Below are positions 9,289-19,050 of a stretch of DNA of 64,000 bases, piece after piece (position 1 is the stretch's first letter; each line of letters starts with the position of its first letter). Below the pieces are notes generated by a model, which saw only the letters and a program-made list of their open reading frames with translations, was not told the origin of the DNA and did not search any database. A program made the position numbers and the translations under genes. The DNA is from Pseudobacteroides sp. GTDB lineage: Bacteria; Bacillota; Clostridia; Acetivibrionales; DSM-2933. The stretch covers positions 1 through 64,000 of the forward strand of contig NZ_DATCTU010000060.1 of NCBI RefSeq assembly GCF_036567765.1. Direction: 5' to 3'.

Positions 9289-10926
9289 TTGGTTTACGAA
9301 TTCTTAAAAGACTTCCACAGACGAGCTGAGATTGTTGCCATAGTGGATTTTATCACAACGAGGGTATCAAGAAAAATCAAATTCAGAAACTATGAGTTTG
9401 ACGGTTCGGAAGCAATAAATCTGGTAATGCTGGTTTTATGCTTCATTATGGAGAAGTCGTTGGTTGAGGAAGTTTGTTCTAAAAATGAAGTGGCAGGTTA
9501 TATAAGAAGGCTGGACATAGACTTTTTAAAGAAAAACATTCCTGATGAGGAATATTTAAATATAGCAGACTATCTTATCAAGGATTGCCTGCAAAATAGC
9601 GGCATACCTCACTATTTTACCACATATGATTTCCAGAAGAATAAAGAAGAAAAAATAAATGTAAAGCTGATTGATGATAAAAGGGTTATGGTTGGGAATG
9701 AAGTAGTTTACTCATATTATATGACACCTCAGGGATACAAGTTTATGTTCAATACATTGGAAATTGAAGATGCAATGAAGGTTTCCATTGAGCAGTTCAA
9801 GCTTGGTCTTTCCATTAAAAAAAGGAACTTCAACGGTGCCAGAAATAATGTAGATAGCTTATTTAATATCAGTAAGACCCAGATACAGAGAATAAACTAT
9901 TTTATAAAAAGAGTTAAGGAAGATATAGGAAATGCTGGGATTGATGAGTATGAAAGTATTTATAACAGCACTTTTTCTGCTATAAACGAGCAGAAAGAAG
10001 GATATGACAACCTTTATGAGTTGATTGGCAAGGTTGAGGCCTCTATTTTGGAGAGCAACTCATTTGCCATTAACAGGGATGCAGTTGACAAGGAAATTGA
10101 AAATATAGCTTATATTAAGAGTAAGCTCAAATATATGATTGGTGAGCAGTCCAACCTCCTGTTAAAACAGCAGGAGCTGCAAAAAATATACAATGAGGCA
10201 GTTGATAATATACTGTTTATCGGCTTTGAAAACAGGCTTGATTTTGAGGAGCATGTTGTTAAGAAGTTTGAAGAAAACCCTGAGCTGGCATTACCGATAG
10301 TTAAAATTTTAAGGCCTCTTTTTAAACCCGGTTTGGATAAGATTTTCAACATTAAAAAAGCACTTAAGGAGCAGAGAATTTCAGCATTGGACGAAAACTA
10401 TGAAACCAGCTCATATCTTATGACGGATCGGCAGTTTAACAGGTTCGAAAGTGAAAATGAGATCAAGATACGTAAAATAAATGAGATGTATGTGGATATA
10501 TTTGAGATTATATGCAAAAATGCCATGTTGAGTAAGGATAATGAGATATCACTTTCCCACCTTGTTAAAGAGCTTCACGAGGATTATGCCAAGTTTGTCC
10601 CTGATCTTAAAATTCTGACCAATGTGCTTTTGCAGCTTACAAGTATTAAGGAAATAGACTTTACCACAATAATGAAGCAGAAGGAAAAGACTGTTTTCAA
10701 TCCATCCGAGGCATTTGATATAAAATATTGCGTTCTTGAGCTGATAAGTAGAAATACGGTATATAACACCATAAAAAACTTCAAAATACTCCTTTCTAGG
10801 AAAGAGTCGGTTTTCGTGCCTCAAAAGCTTCCAGCTTTGAGAGATGAAGGATTATTTTCGGAAGAAAGTGTAACAGGGCTTAATTGTCCTGATTTATTGT
10901 TTAAGGTTGAGGTGAATGGCAATTGA
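9289..10926 (+). CDS. jetA: JetA-like (Wadjet kleisin-type) subunit
   Basis: About 545 residues. The TTG start at 9289 is preferred because AGGGG precedes it and the upstream ATG at 9238 lies in the promoter. The opening YEFLKDFHRRAEIVAIVDFI and the largely helical layout, with coiled-coil stretches around residues 180-320, match the JetA family (DUF5716) of Wadjet anti-plasmid systems. JetA is the kleisin (MksF-like) subunit that bridges the SMC dimer. Its stop overlaps the next start (ATGA), so translation is coupled. It is the first gene of a four-gene operon that protects against plasmids in known Wadjet systems. Family call is by eye; operon context supports it strongly. Confidence 0.75.
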   Translation: MVYEFLKDFHRRAEIVAIVDFITTRVSRKIKFRNYEFDGSEAINLVMLVLCFIMEKSLVEEVCSKNEVAGYIRRLDIDFLKKNIPDEEYLNIADYLIKDCLQNSGIPHYFTTYDFQKNKEEKINVKLIDDKRVMVGNEVVYSYYMTPQGYKFMFNTLEIEDAMKVSIEQFKLGLSIKKRNFNGARNNVDSLFNISKTQIQRINYFIKRVKEDIGNAGIDEYESIYNSTFSAINEQKEGYDNLYELIGKVEASILESNSFAINRDAVDKEIENIAYIKSKLKYMIGEQSNLLLKQQELQKIYNEAVDNILFIGFENRLDFEEHVVKKFEENPELALPIVKILRPLFKPGLDKIFNIKKALKEQRISALDENYETSSYLMTDRQFNRFESENEIKIRKINEMYVDIFEIICKNAMLSKDNEISLSHLVKELHEDYAKFVPDLKILTNVLLQLTSIKEIDFTTIMKQKEKTVFNPSEAFDIKYCVLELISRNTVYNTIKNFKILLSRKESVFVPQKLPALRDEGLFSEESVTGLNCPDLLFKVEVNGN

Positions 10927-11615
10927 ATGAGTTGAATCTTGAAAAGGCAATGAGAATATATTATTTTCTCCTGAAGGAAGGAGAGCTTACATTTGAAAAT
11001 AACAGGGATTTATACATTGATTATTCAGACAGTGAAGTAAGAGGGCTTCTTGATATAATGGCCAGAGAAAGCAATGTAACCATAGAGAAGTACAACCAGG
11101 TGGTTTATCTATTACCCGATGAAGAGAATGATGTGATTGGTATAAGAGACATGGATTTACAGAAGGCTATTAGCTATGATGCAAGAAAGATTGACTTTTA
11201 TTTGTCCCAGTATATAATCATTATAATAATTACCGTATTTTTCAGCGGAAAGGGCAGCTTTGTAAAATCCAGAGATTTTATAAGGGTTTCGGAGCTTGAA
11301 GAGGTTGTAACATCAAGGCTCAGGTATGCAAACTCCAAGAAGAATATTGCGAAGGAGCAGGAGGAGGCTTCACTTAATATAACGGCTCTGTACGAGCACT
11401 GGGATGCTCTCCAACTTGATGAAGCTGGAAAAAGGAAAACAAAATATGGTTATATAAGAAGTGTGTGCGGATTTTTGGGAAAGCATGGGCTTTTGATATT
11501 TGATGCTGTTGAGGATGATATAAGGCCTACAAACAAGTTTACCAACCTTATGACATACAATTTTCTTGATGGCTCAAGGCTGGAAGTAATTAATAGGATT
11601 TTAGGAAACGAATAA
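10923..11615 (+). CDS. jetB: JetB-like (KITE-type, DUF6063) subunit
   Basis: 230 residues, starting within the stop codon of the preceding gene. The N-terminal part (LEKAMRIYYFLLKEGELTFE) and LQKAISYDARKIDFYLSQYIIIIIITVFF, then VTSRLRYANSKKNIAKEQE, resemble the DUF6063/JetB winged-helix proteins that pair with JetA as the KITE (MksE-like) subunit of an SMC complex. The C-terminal part (KYGYIRSVCGFLGKHGLLIF) has the helix-wing look expected. The hydrophobic run YIIIIIITVFF is probably a buried helix rather than a membrane anchor. Size, order and overlap fit an MksE/MksF/MksB-type module. No single motif is decisive. Confidence 0.7.
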   Translation: MNELNLEKAMRIYYFLLKEGELTFENNRDLYIDYSDSEVRGLLDIMARESNVTIEKYNQVVYLLPDEENDVIGIRDMDLQKAISYDARKIDFYLSQYIIIIIITVFFSGKGSFVKSRDFIRVSELEEVVTSRLRYANSKKNIAKEQEEASLNITALYEHWDALQLDEAGKRKTKYGYIRSVCGFLGKHGLLIFDAVEDDIRPTNKFTNLMTYNFLDGSRLEVINRILGNE

Positions 11616-11675
11616 TGTATGGTTTTGCTTTATAATTATGAATAAATAGATTTTAGAAAGGTTTGGAATGTACTG

Positions 11676-14600
11676 ATGGCAAGGATTTCAAAGATAAGAT
11701 TTATAAATTTCACATATAATGACAACAGGCATATCTATGACCAGACATTTGATTTCTTCAAGGGTGAGGATACTCTATTAAACCTGCAGAACGGAGGCGG
11801 CAAAACAGTTCTTGTCCAGATGATGATGCAGCCTATTATTCCAAAGCAAAGGCTTAAGGACAGGCTGTTTAAAAGTTATTTTTCAAACTCAAAGGCACCT
11901 GTTTATATAATGATAGAGTGGATAATTGACGACAGCCCTAAGAAAGTGCTTACAGGCATAGGAATAAAAAGGATTCTCGGCAGAGGCACCGACGAAGATG
12001 AAGGCGAAAATATAAAAGTTGTTACTTTTATATCTGAGTACGAATCCCATAGCAGCTTTGATATTAAAAATATTGAACTTTTAGAGGAAAACAGAGGGTT
12101 TGTCAAGCTACTGGAATTTGATAAGGTTATAAAAAACCTTTCCAATGCAGAAAAGGAAGGCAATGATGTGTGGCTGTTCAGGTGGGATTTGCCTGATGAT
12201 AAAAAGGAATATGCCAGAAGGCTGTTAAACTATAAAATCAACCAACTGGAATGGAAAAACCTGATGGTTAAAATCAATGAATCTGAAGCAGGGCTGAACT
12301 CATTCTTCAATGACTGCAAGACAAACGGGTTGCTTATTAAGAAATGGTTTATTCCGACTATTGAAGAACAGCTTAATAAGAACAGTAATTCTATTGAGAA
12401 TATCAAAGAACTCATTAAAAATCATGCGGAGCAATTGGTGAAAAATGAGGATATGATAAGGGAAAAGGAAGTGTTTGAGGACTTTAAAGTGAAGGCAAGA
12501 AGGCTGATTGAAAGTCTTGACAATTTACGCCAATTAACCCAGAAGTCTGAAAATGTGAATCATGATCTGGGCAATGCCTATTTGTTCACAGAAAGAGAAA
12601 CCAAAGTTTTGGAACAAAAAAGAAACGAGATTTCTGAAGCCGTCAAAAATACGGATGGTAAGATAATAGAGCTGGAATATGAAAAGCTGTCTTCAGAATA
12701 TCATGAAACGACGGATTTATTGGATAAGCAAAAGGAAAGAACAGAGGAGCTTGAAAAGGGAATTTCTGTACTTGGCGATGAAAAATCCAGGCTTGAGAAA
12801 AGCAAAAATACTTTGGATTGCATAAAGCTTAGTGATGAAATAAAAAACCTCAATACAAAAATATCCAAGTTTCAAACTGAATTGGAAAAAGAAAGCTTGA
12901 AGCAGGAAGATGTAAAAAGTATGCTGTGTGATATTGAGTACTCCCTGAAGGAAAAATATAAAGAGAAGGTTTCGTACCTTGAAAAAACCCTTGAGGCTCA
13001 AAAATTCAGTATTGCAAATGAAAAATCCAAAATGTCCGAAACAAATGAGGAAATTGTTAGGATAAAAAGGGAAATATCCTCAATAGATGATGCACTAATA
13101 AGTATAAGAGGAAGAATAGCTGTTGTTGAAGAAGCTGAGGCTGTTATAAAATCATCATACCCTGATTTTAATCCTGTAAAAAATACAATCAATGGAGGGT
13201 ATGACAAGGAAAGTCTTAGTGAGTTGTTGGAAAGACTTTCAGTTGAGGAAAATAATATTGCAGATTATTTAAGTAAGCTTAGAGAGAAAAGTCATAGTGA
13301 TATCGAAAAGCTGGATGAATTGGATAATAGATCAAAGGATTTACGTGATAAAAATACTCTTTTGGCAGTTGAAAAGAGCAAGAAACAAGGAGAAATAGAT
13401 GCTTTTGAGAGCGAAAAGTCTAAGCTTTTACAGGTTTTAAGGGCTTATGAGCTTGGAGAAGAGAGTATATTCGACAAGGAGAGGATATTATCCGTTCTTG
13501 GATCGGATTTGGAAAAATATCACAAGATAATAAACGATATAAACCTTGAAAACTCCATTCTTAAAAAGCAGCTTTCAATGTATGAAACCGGAAAGGTTTT
13601 TGATCTGGCAGATGAAATCAAAAAGATATTTGATGAAAGCAACATATTTGTAGAATTTGGATTTGAATGGCTAAAGGGATTAACAGAAAATAAAAATGCT
13701 AAAATAAAGCTTGTTAAAAACAATCCATTTCTTCCATACTCACTGATTGTTTCAAAAAAGGATTTGGAAAGAATACAGGAACTAGAAGTTAAAGCAATGC
13801 TTACTTCAGTAGTGCCAATATTGGTAAGGGAAAAGCTGGAGAATGTGCTGGATATAAAGTCTGGTAATAATATACATTGTTTATGTGATCTGAATTTTCT
13901 AATTGCCTTTGATGACAGGATTCTGAATAAAAATTATTTAAAAGAAGCGATTGATGAAATTAACATAAAGATTAATAAAAACAATGAAATTCTAATGAAT
14001 GTAAGAAGTGCTGTTAAGAACACGGAAATTGCTATACTAAATGTGGAGGGTTTTTCATATACTCGGGATGGCACTGATAAGTTTTTGAAAGACATGAAGA
14101 ACATTAATGAAGCTATGGTACGGAATCTTGTGGAAATTACTGATGCTGAAAAGGAAATAACCTATCTGAAAGAAGAAGGCAGATTGAATGGCGAAAAGCT
14201 GGGCGAGCTGGAAAAAGAAAAGGCGGATATCATTAAGAAGAGGCAAGACATAGAGGGCTTTTTAAGAAGGCTGGAAGGTTATTATCATGATTTGGAAAAC
14301 AAAGGGCAAAAAGAGAAAGACAGGAAAAATCTTTTGGCAAATCATGATGCATTGGAGAACCAGGTTTTCAAAATTAGGGAAAGCATCAATGCCGGAAGTT
14401 TAAAGGTTTCAAACCTTGGTTTGATGCTGGAGAAGGAAAAATCAAATCTTAGCAAATACACTGAAGCAAAAGCAGGTAAAATGTTAGATGAAGCTATAGA
14501 AAACCTTGAAGCCAAACGTGCGGCTCTCTCGTCCCAAATGGGCGGTAAAATCCATAACCTCATGGATATAATTGAGGATTATAGGGAACAAAAGAAGGAT

Positions 14601-16058
14601 AAACTCCATAAGATCAAGGAGTATGGCATTGCTGAGGAATCTTATATGGGAATGGAATTTAGCAGGGATGAGTACAGCCGGATTCAAGAAGAAATTGCAT
14701 CAGTATTATCTAAAATAGAAGAATTGTCCCTTGAAAAGAACCAACTCCAGTTTAAGATTGCAGAGTTAAATTCCGACCTCAAATATATGATGAAGAACAT
14801 ACATCAAAGGTGCGGGTATGACAAGCCTAAAAACCCCGATGAAATAAGAAAGCTTGATTATGACGGAGAGAAGAAGGCTTTAAGGGAAAACATAAAGATT
14901 ATGGAAAAGGAGCTTGCACTTATAAAAGCTTCTCTTGGCAGTGTTGAACGGCTGAGGTATTCTTTGGAAGAGTATGCAGGATTTGCTTCAAAGGTGACAG
15001 ATATAATACCCATTGAAGGAAAACTGGAGGAGAATGTAAAAGGCCTTGTGAAAGAATTCAAAGACATTGAAGCTGCTATTTATGACCATAAAAATATGCT
15101 TGTGGGTCTCTACAACGACATTGAATTGGAATTTTCGGGCAAAGCAGATGTATTTAAAAACCTCTTTGGTTCTATATTAGACGGTAATAAGAGGTATCAG
15201 CCCCAACTAGCTTTAAACGCATTTAACAGGGTTTATATGCAGATTGACAGAAAGCTTATGCAGCATTCAATAGATTTAAAAAAGATCGATAGTATGGAAA
15301 ACTGTATCATAGATAATACATTAAGCTATCTCTTAAATGTATATGATGAAATGAACAGTATAGACCGAAATTCTACCATTGAGCTGGATGGGAAAAGGGT
15401 CAAGATGCTCATAATAAACCTGCCAGAAAAAGACACGCTGGAAACTATTTCCTTGAAGGAATACATTAAAAACACCATAAGGAATTGTGTGAGCCTGTAC
15501 AAGCAGGGGAAACCTATGGATGGTCTTTTGACAAATGAGATAGCTACCTATGATCTTTTTGATAGGCTTGTGGGTATCAAAAAGATCGAAATAATTCTTA
15601 TGAAAATTGAGCCTAACAAGCTTAAGAAAAAAACATGGAAGCAAGTTATAGAAGAAAATTCAGGGGGAGAGAAGTTTGTAAGTGCTTTTGTGGTATTTAT
15701 TTCTTTGCTTACTTATATGAGGGGCAATAATATAATGGGAGCAAGTACCGATAGTAAAGTTCTTATAATGGACAACCCTTTTGGGCCTATAACATCGGAG
15801 CATCTTTTGAAGCCATTATTTGAGATTTCAAGGAAATATAACACACAGCTGATTTGTCTTACAGATTTAAAGGAACATTCCATTTTCGACAGGTTTAATC
15901 TTATTTATTCATTGAATATTGAGAGGGAAGTTGGAAAAGAGGATGAATATGTGGAGATTAAAACCATAAAAAAAGATGTAGTTGAGGAAGAAGATGAGGT
16001 GCTTATCGCTTCCATGTTTAGGATTGAGGATAAATCAAGGTTTGAGCTGGCTAATTGA
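11676..16058 (+). CDS. jetC: JetC-like SMC-type ATPase
   Basis: 1460 residues with the split ABC ATPase of SMC/MukB/MksB proteins. The N-terminal head has FINFTYNDNR and Walker A NGGGKT (residues 39-44); the C-terminal head has the ABC signature NSGGEKF near residue 1328 and Walker B VLIMDNPFG near residue 1360, where the Asn in DNPFG is typical of the JetC/SbcC-like group. Long charged coiled coils (about 270-640 and 770-1210) flank a globular hinge-like section (about 640-770). In Wadjet such ATPases extrude DNA loops and recognise small circular DNA. The gene starts 60 nt after jetB with a GAAAGG site rather distant from the ATG, and is followed immediately by the SNF2 gene. Confidence 0.85.
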   Translation: MARISKIRFINFTYNDNRHIYDQTFDFFKGEDTLLNLQNGGGKTVLVQMMMQPIIPKQRLKDRLFKSYFSNSKAPVYIMIEWIIDDSPKKVLTGIGIKRILGRGTDEDEGENIKVVTFISEYESHSSFDIKNIELLEENRGFVKLLEFDKVIKNLSNAEKEGNDVWLFRWDLPDDKKEYARRLLNYKINQLEWKNLMVKINESEAGLNSFFNDCKTNGLLIKKWFIPTIEEQLNKNSNSIENIKELIKNHAEQLVKNEDMIREKEVFEDFKVKARRLIESLDNLRQLTQKSENVNHDLGNAYLFTERETKVLEQKRNEISEAVKNTDGKIIELEYEKLSSEYHETTDLLDKQKERTEELEKGISVLGDEKSRLEKSKNTLDCIKLSDEIKNLNTKISKFQTELEKESLKQEDVKSMLCDIEYSLKEKYKEKVSYLEKTLEAQKFSIANEKSKMSETNEEIVRIKREISSIDDALISIRGRIAVVEEAEAVIKSSYPDFNPVKNTINGGYDKESLSELLERLSVEENNIADYLSKLREKSHSDIEKLDELDNRSKDLRDKNTLLAVEKSKKQGEIDAFESEKSKLLQVLRAYELGEESIFDKERILSVLGSDLEKYHKIINDINLENSILKKQLSMYETGKVFDLADEIKKIFDESNIFVEFGFEWLKGLTENKNAKIKLVKNNPFLPYSLIVSKKDLERIQELEVKAMLTSVVPILVREKLENVLDIKSGNNIHCLCDLNFLIAFDDRILNKNYLKEAIDEINIKINKNNEILMNVRSAVKNTEIAILNVEGFSYTRDGTDKFLKDMKNINEAMVRNLVEITDAEKEITYLKEEGRLNGEKLGELEKEKADIIKKRQDIEGFLRRLEGYYHDLENKGQKEKDRKNLLANHDALENQVFKIRESINAGSLKVSNLGLMLEKEKSNLSKYTEAKAGKMLDEAIENLEAKRAALSSQMGGKIHNLMDIIEDYREQKKDKLHKIKEYGIAEESYMGMEFSRDEYSRIQEEIASVLSKIEELSLEKNQLQFKIAELNSDLKYMMKNIHQRCGYDKPKNPDEIRKLDYDGEKKALRENIKIMEKELALIKASLGSVERLRYSLEEYAGFASKVTDIIPIEGKLEENVKGLVKEFKDIEAAIYDHKNMLVGLYNDIELEFSGKADVFKNLFGSILDGNKRYQPQLALNAFNRVYMQIDRKLMQHSIDLKKIDSMENCIIDNTLSYLLNVYDEMNSIDRNSTIELDGKRVKMLIINLPEKDTLETISLKEYIKNTIRNCVSLYKQGKPMDGLLTNEIATYDLFDRLVGIKKIEIILMKIEPNKLKKKTWKQVIEENSGGEKFVSAFVVFISLLTYMRGNNIMGASTDSKVLIMDNPFGPITSEHLLKPLFEISRKYNTQLICLTDLKEHSIFDRFNLIYSLNIEREVGKEDEYVEIKTIKKDVVEEEDEVLIASMFRIEDKSRFELAN

Positions 16059-16085
16059 TAATTGGTAAGTGTATGGTGTTTATAT

Positions 16086-18971
16086 ATGGATAAAAATATT
16101 ATAGATTTTAGAAAGACTTCATTTGGAAAGGGATTAAATGCAGCTTACGGCAAAATTCCCATAAAGCTGGAATGCTGCTTTTCTCCATGCGAGGAAACAG
16201 GCTTTTTTAAGTTGTCTCTTTATATTGGCATGGACAAGGTTTATAAGATAAATAATGTAGGACAGTTTCTTGAAGCTTTGTCAGCATTTAGGCCTTATCA
16301 TTTTGGGAAGAGTTTTATTTTTGAGCCGGATAAGATGGCTTTTGACATGGTAGGAAAAGATATTATGGATTTTCTATCCACTCTTTGGACACGCAGAAAA
16401 CATTTGGGAAACGGAATTGATAGGGAAAAAGAAGAGCTTCATACCGGAGATTTGGTTTTTTATGAATATGAAATGGAAAGCCTGCTGGACTTTTTATGGG
16501 ATAAAAGAGAAAGCATAGTCTATCATAGAAATTCCCAAAAAATATATTTTTCCGACAAATTTGGCATAAAAATTTCTATAGACAAAGAATCTGATTTTGC
16601 TGTAATGAGTTTAGATTATAGCGATATCGGAGACTTTGAACCAGTTACCGTCAACTACAGGTATATATTTTCCAAAGTTACCGGCATGGTGGCAAGGCCT
16701 CAAAAAAGCAGCAGGGAGGTTCTTAAAAGCATATACGGGTATAAAAACAATGAATGTGTTGTCAGTCTTAAAATAAGTAATGAAGATAGGAAGATTTTTA
16801 AAAAGAATTTTTATGATAAATACAGGAATGACTTGGACATTTCCATTGATAAGGAATTTCTGGAGGATTTAAATAAAAACAGCCTTGTATCAAAGGCTTA
16901 TTTTGATATTGCAGCAAAAGGAATAGTGTCAAAGATAGAACATTGCTATGGAGAAAAGGTAATAAATCCATTGAATGAAATTGGCAAGGATAAAAGTATA
17001 AGGGAGCCGGATGCTGAAAGGGAAGTAGAGAATGCCCTTAAAGGCTATGGATTTAAAGAACAGGGGAAGCTTTATATTTTGGATGATGTGGAAAGGATAA
17101 TTTTGCTTTTAACGGATAATTTACAAAGTCTTAAAAAAATATGCCAGGTATATTATTCTGAAGATTTTAAGAAGCTGCATGTGAGGAATGTAAGTATCTT
17201 TGGGCTTTCACTTTCAGGAGACGAGTCCATTATTCATATGAACATAAACCTGGAAAATATAAGCGATGATGAGTTGATTGGGCTTTTAGAAAGCATTAAA
17301 AACGGCAAAAAGTATTACAGGCTGAAGAATGGCTCAATAATAAACCTTGCAAGCGTTGAAAGCAGCAAATTTGCAGAACTTATAAAGGGGCTTGGCATTG
17401 ATAAAGGAAATATAAAGGATGGAATTATTGAGATGCCTTCAAATAAATGCCTTTATATTGACAATTATCTAAAGAAAAACGGCATGGAAGATGTGGAGAT
17501 GGATTCAACGCTCAGAAGCTATATTAACAACCTGTCAAAACATATGGATAGTGAGATACTCTTTAATGATAGATTAAAAGGAGTTTTGAGGGATTATCAG
17601 GCTACAGGAGTACAATGGCTCAGGGCTATGGCATCTTATTCCTTTGGGGGAATTCTCGCAGATGATATGGGCCTTGGCAAGACCCTTCAGGTTCTAGCCT
17701 TTATGTCAGCTGAGAAGAATAGGGATTTGCCTTCAATAGTTGTGGCACCGACTTCTGTTGTATATAATTGGAAGATTGAAGCGGAAAAGTTTACACCTGA
17801 TTTAAAGGTTACAGTTATCAACGGGACAAAAGAAAGAAGAACGCTGCAAATCATGGCATTGAAGGATTATGACCTGGGCGTCACGTCATACGGGGCATTA
17901 AAAAATGATATTGAGGATTATAAAAAAATAAAATTTCAGTATGTGTTTCTTGATGAAGCACAGAACATAAAAAACCCACTGACATTAAATGCGGGCAGTG
18001 TAAAGGAATTGAATGCGAACTGCAGGTTTGCCATGACCGGTACACCTATTGAAAACAGGTTGAGCGAAATATGGTCCATATTTGACTTTATAATGCCGGG
18101 ATATCTTTTAAGCAGAAGTGAATTTACCTCTATATATGAGGAACCCATCACATATGGTAATGATAAGAAAAAGGAAGAGGAGCTTTCAAATCTTGTAAAG
18201 CCATTTATACTGCGAAGGCTTAAGAAGGATGTTTTGAAGGAGTTGCCAGAAAAACTTGAGTCTCAATATTTTTCCGAAATGGCTAAAGAGCAAAAGAAAC
18301 TTTATGTGGCTTATTATAAACAGGTGAAGAATGAGCTGAAGTCAAAAATTCAAGATACGGGTATAGAAAATAACAGGCTTGAAATATTGGCTGCTCTGAC
18401 AAGGCTCAGGCAAATATGTGCCCATCCAGGCACTTTTTTGGATGATTACAAGGGCGGGAGCGGCAAGCTGGATCAGGCCCTGGAGCTTATTGCCGAATCC
18501 ATAGGCTCAGGGCACAGCGTGCTTTTGTTTTCACAGTTTACAAAGCTGCTTAAAATATTGAGAAATGAGCTTATAAAAAACAATATCAACCATTATTATC
18601 TTGACGGTACCATGACTCCTCATGAAAGAGTGATGGAAATTGATAATTTTAATAGTGATATAGAAGCTGTATTTCTAATATCTCTTAAGGCTGGCGGTAC
18701 CGGAATTAATCTTACCAAAGCAGATATTGTAATACATTTTGACCCATGGTGGAATCCGGCGGTTGAAAACCAGGCCAGTGACAGGGCCCATAGAATGGGG
18801 CAGAAGAATGTTGTTAATGTATACAAGCTGCTTACCGCCGGAACAATTGAAGAAAAAATAGCTCGGCTGCAGGATAGGAAAAAGGATCTGATAGAAAGTA
18901 TCATAAAGCCTGGAGAGACCTTTATAAGTAATTTGTCCAGTGATGACTTAAGAGATTTGTTTGATATTTAG
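16086..18971 (+). CDS. SNF2-family DNA helicase/translocase, fourth gene of the Jet-like operon
   Basis: 961 residues from the ATG at 16086 (GGTG 7 nt upstream); a TTG at 16062 is possible but less likely. The C-terminal half is a full SNF2 ATPase: motif I ADDMGLGKT (about 525-533), motif II DEAQ (about 621), motif III AMTGTPIENR, then a helicase-C domain ending KAGGTGINL and motif VI QASDRAHRMGQ (about 896-906). Residues 250-490 resemble the bacterial SNF2-associated domain; the first 200 residues are unassigned and no SWIM zinc finger or nuclease motif was seen. SNF2 proteins translocate on duplex DNA without unwinding. The gene starts 27 nt after jetC, exactly where a Wadjet operon carries JetD, the Toprim nuclease. 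Confidence 0.88.
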   Translation: MDKNIIDFRKTSFGKGLNAAYGKIPIKLECCFSPCEETGFFKLSLYIGMDKVYKINNVGQFLEALSAFRPYHFGKSFIFEPDKMAFDMVGKDIMDFLSTLWTRRKHLGNGIDREKEELHTGDLVFYEYEMESLLDFLWDKRESIVYHRNSQKIYFSDKFGIKISIDKESDFAVMSLDYSDIGDFEPVTVNYRYIFSKVTGMVARPQKSSREVLKSIYGYKNNECVVSLKISNEDRKIFKKNFYDKYRNDLDISIDKEFLEDLNKNSLVSKAYFDIAAKGIVSKIEHCYGEKVINPLNEIGKDKSIREPDAEREVENALKGYGFKEQGKLYILDDVERIILLLTDNLQSLKKICQVYYSEDFKKLHVRNVSIFGLSLSGDESIIHMNINLENISDDELIGLLESIKNGKKYYRLKNGSIINLASVESSKFAELIKGLGIDKGNIKDGIIEMPSNKCLYIDNYLKKNGMEDVEMDSTLRSYINNLSKHMDSEILFNDRLKGVLRDYQATGVQWLRAMASYSFGGILADDMGLGKTLQVLAFMSAEKNRDLPSIVVAPTSVVYNWKIEAEKFTPDLKVTVINGTKERRTLQIMALKDYDLGVTSYGALKNDIEDYKKIKFQYVFLDEAQNIKNPLTLNAGSVKELNANCRFAMTGTPIENRLSEIWSIFDFIMPGYLLSRSEFTSIYEEPITYGNDKKKEEELSNLVKPFILRRLKKDVLKELPEKLESQYFSEMAKEQKKLYVAYYKQVKNELKSKIQDTGIENNRLEILAALTRLRQICAHPGTFLDDYKGGSGKLDQALELIAESIGSGHSVLLFSQFTKLLKILRNELIKNNINHYYLDGTMTPHERVMEIDNFNSDIEAVFLISLKAGGTGINLTKADIVIHFDPWWNPAVENQASDRAHRMGQKNVVNVYKLLTAGTIEEKIARLQDRKKDLIESIIKPGETFISNLSSDDLRDLFDI

Positions 18972-18984
18972 GTGGGGGATTTAC

Positions 18985-19050
18985 TTGACAAGTGTAAAAC
19001 TTACTGATCTTGCATGGCAGTTTGCATATAGTTTTTTAGGAGGGTTATAA
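18985..19050 (+). CDS. Possible 21-residue coupled leader ORF or gene remnant
   Basis: A TTG start 6-7 nt after GGTGGGGG opens a 21-codon frame (TSVKLTDLAWQFAYSFLGGL) whose TAA is followed immediately by the ATG of the next gene, whose own AGGAGGG lies inside this frame. It could couple translation of the DUF6429 gene to the operon, or be the stump of a deleted gene with a once strong start. No family is recognised. Confidence 0.3.
   Translation: MTSVKLTDLAWQFAYSFLGGL

Noticed and set aside
11676..16058. SbcC, RecN or chromosomal SMC instead of JetC
   Set aside because: The order with JetA- and JetB-like genes, the NGGGKT and DNPFG motifs, and the size fit JetC/MksB; no sbcD is present.
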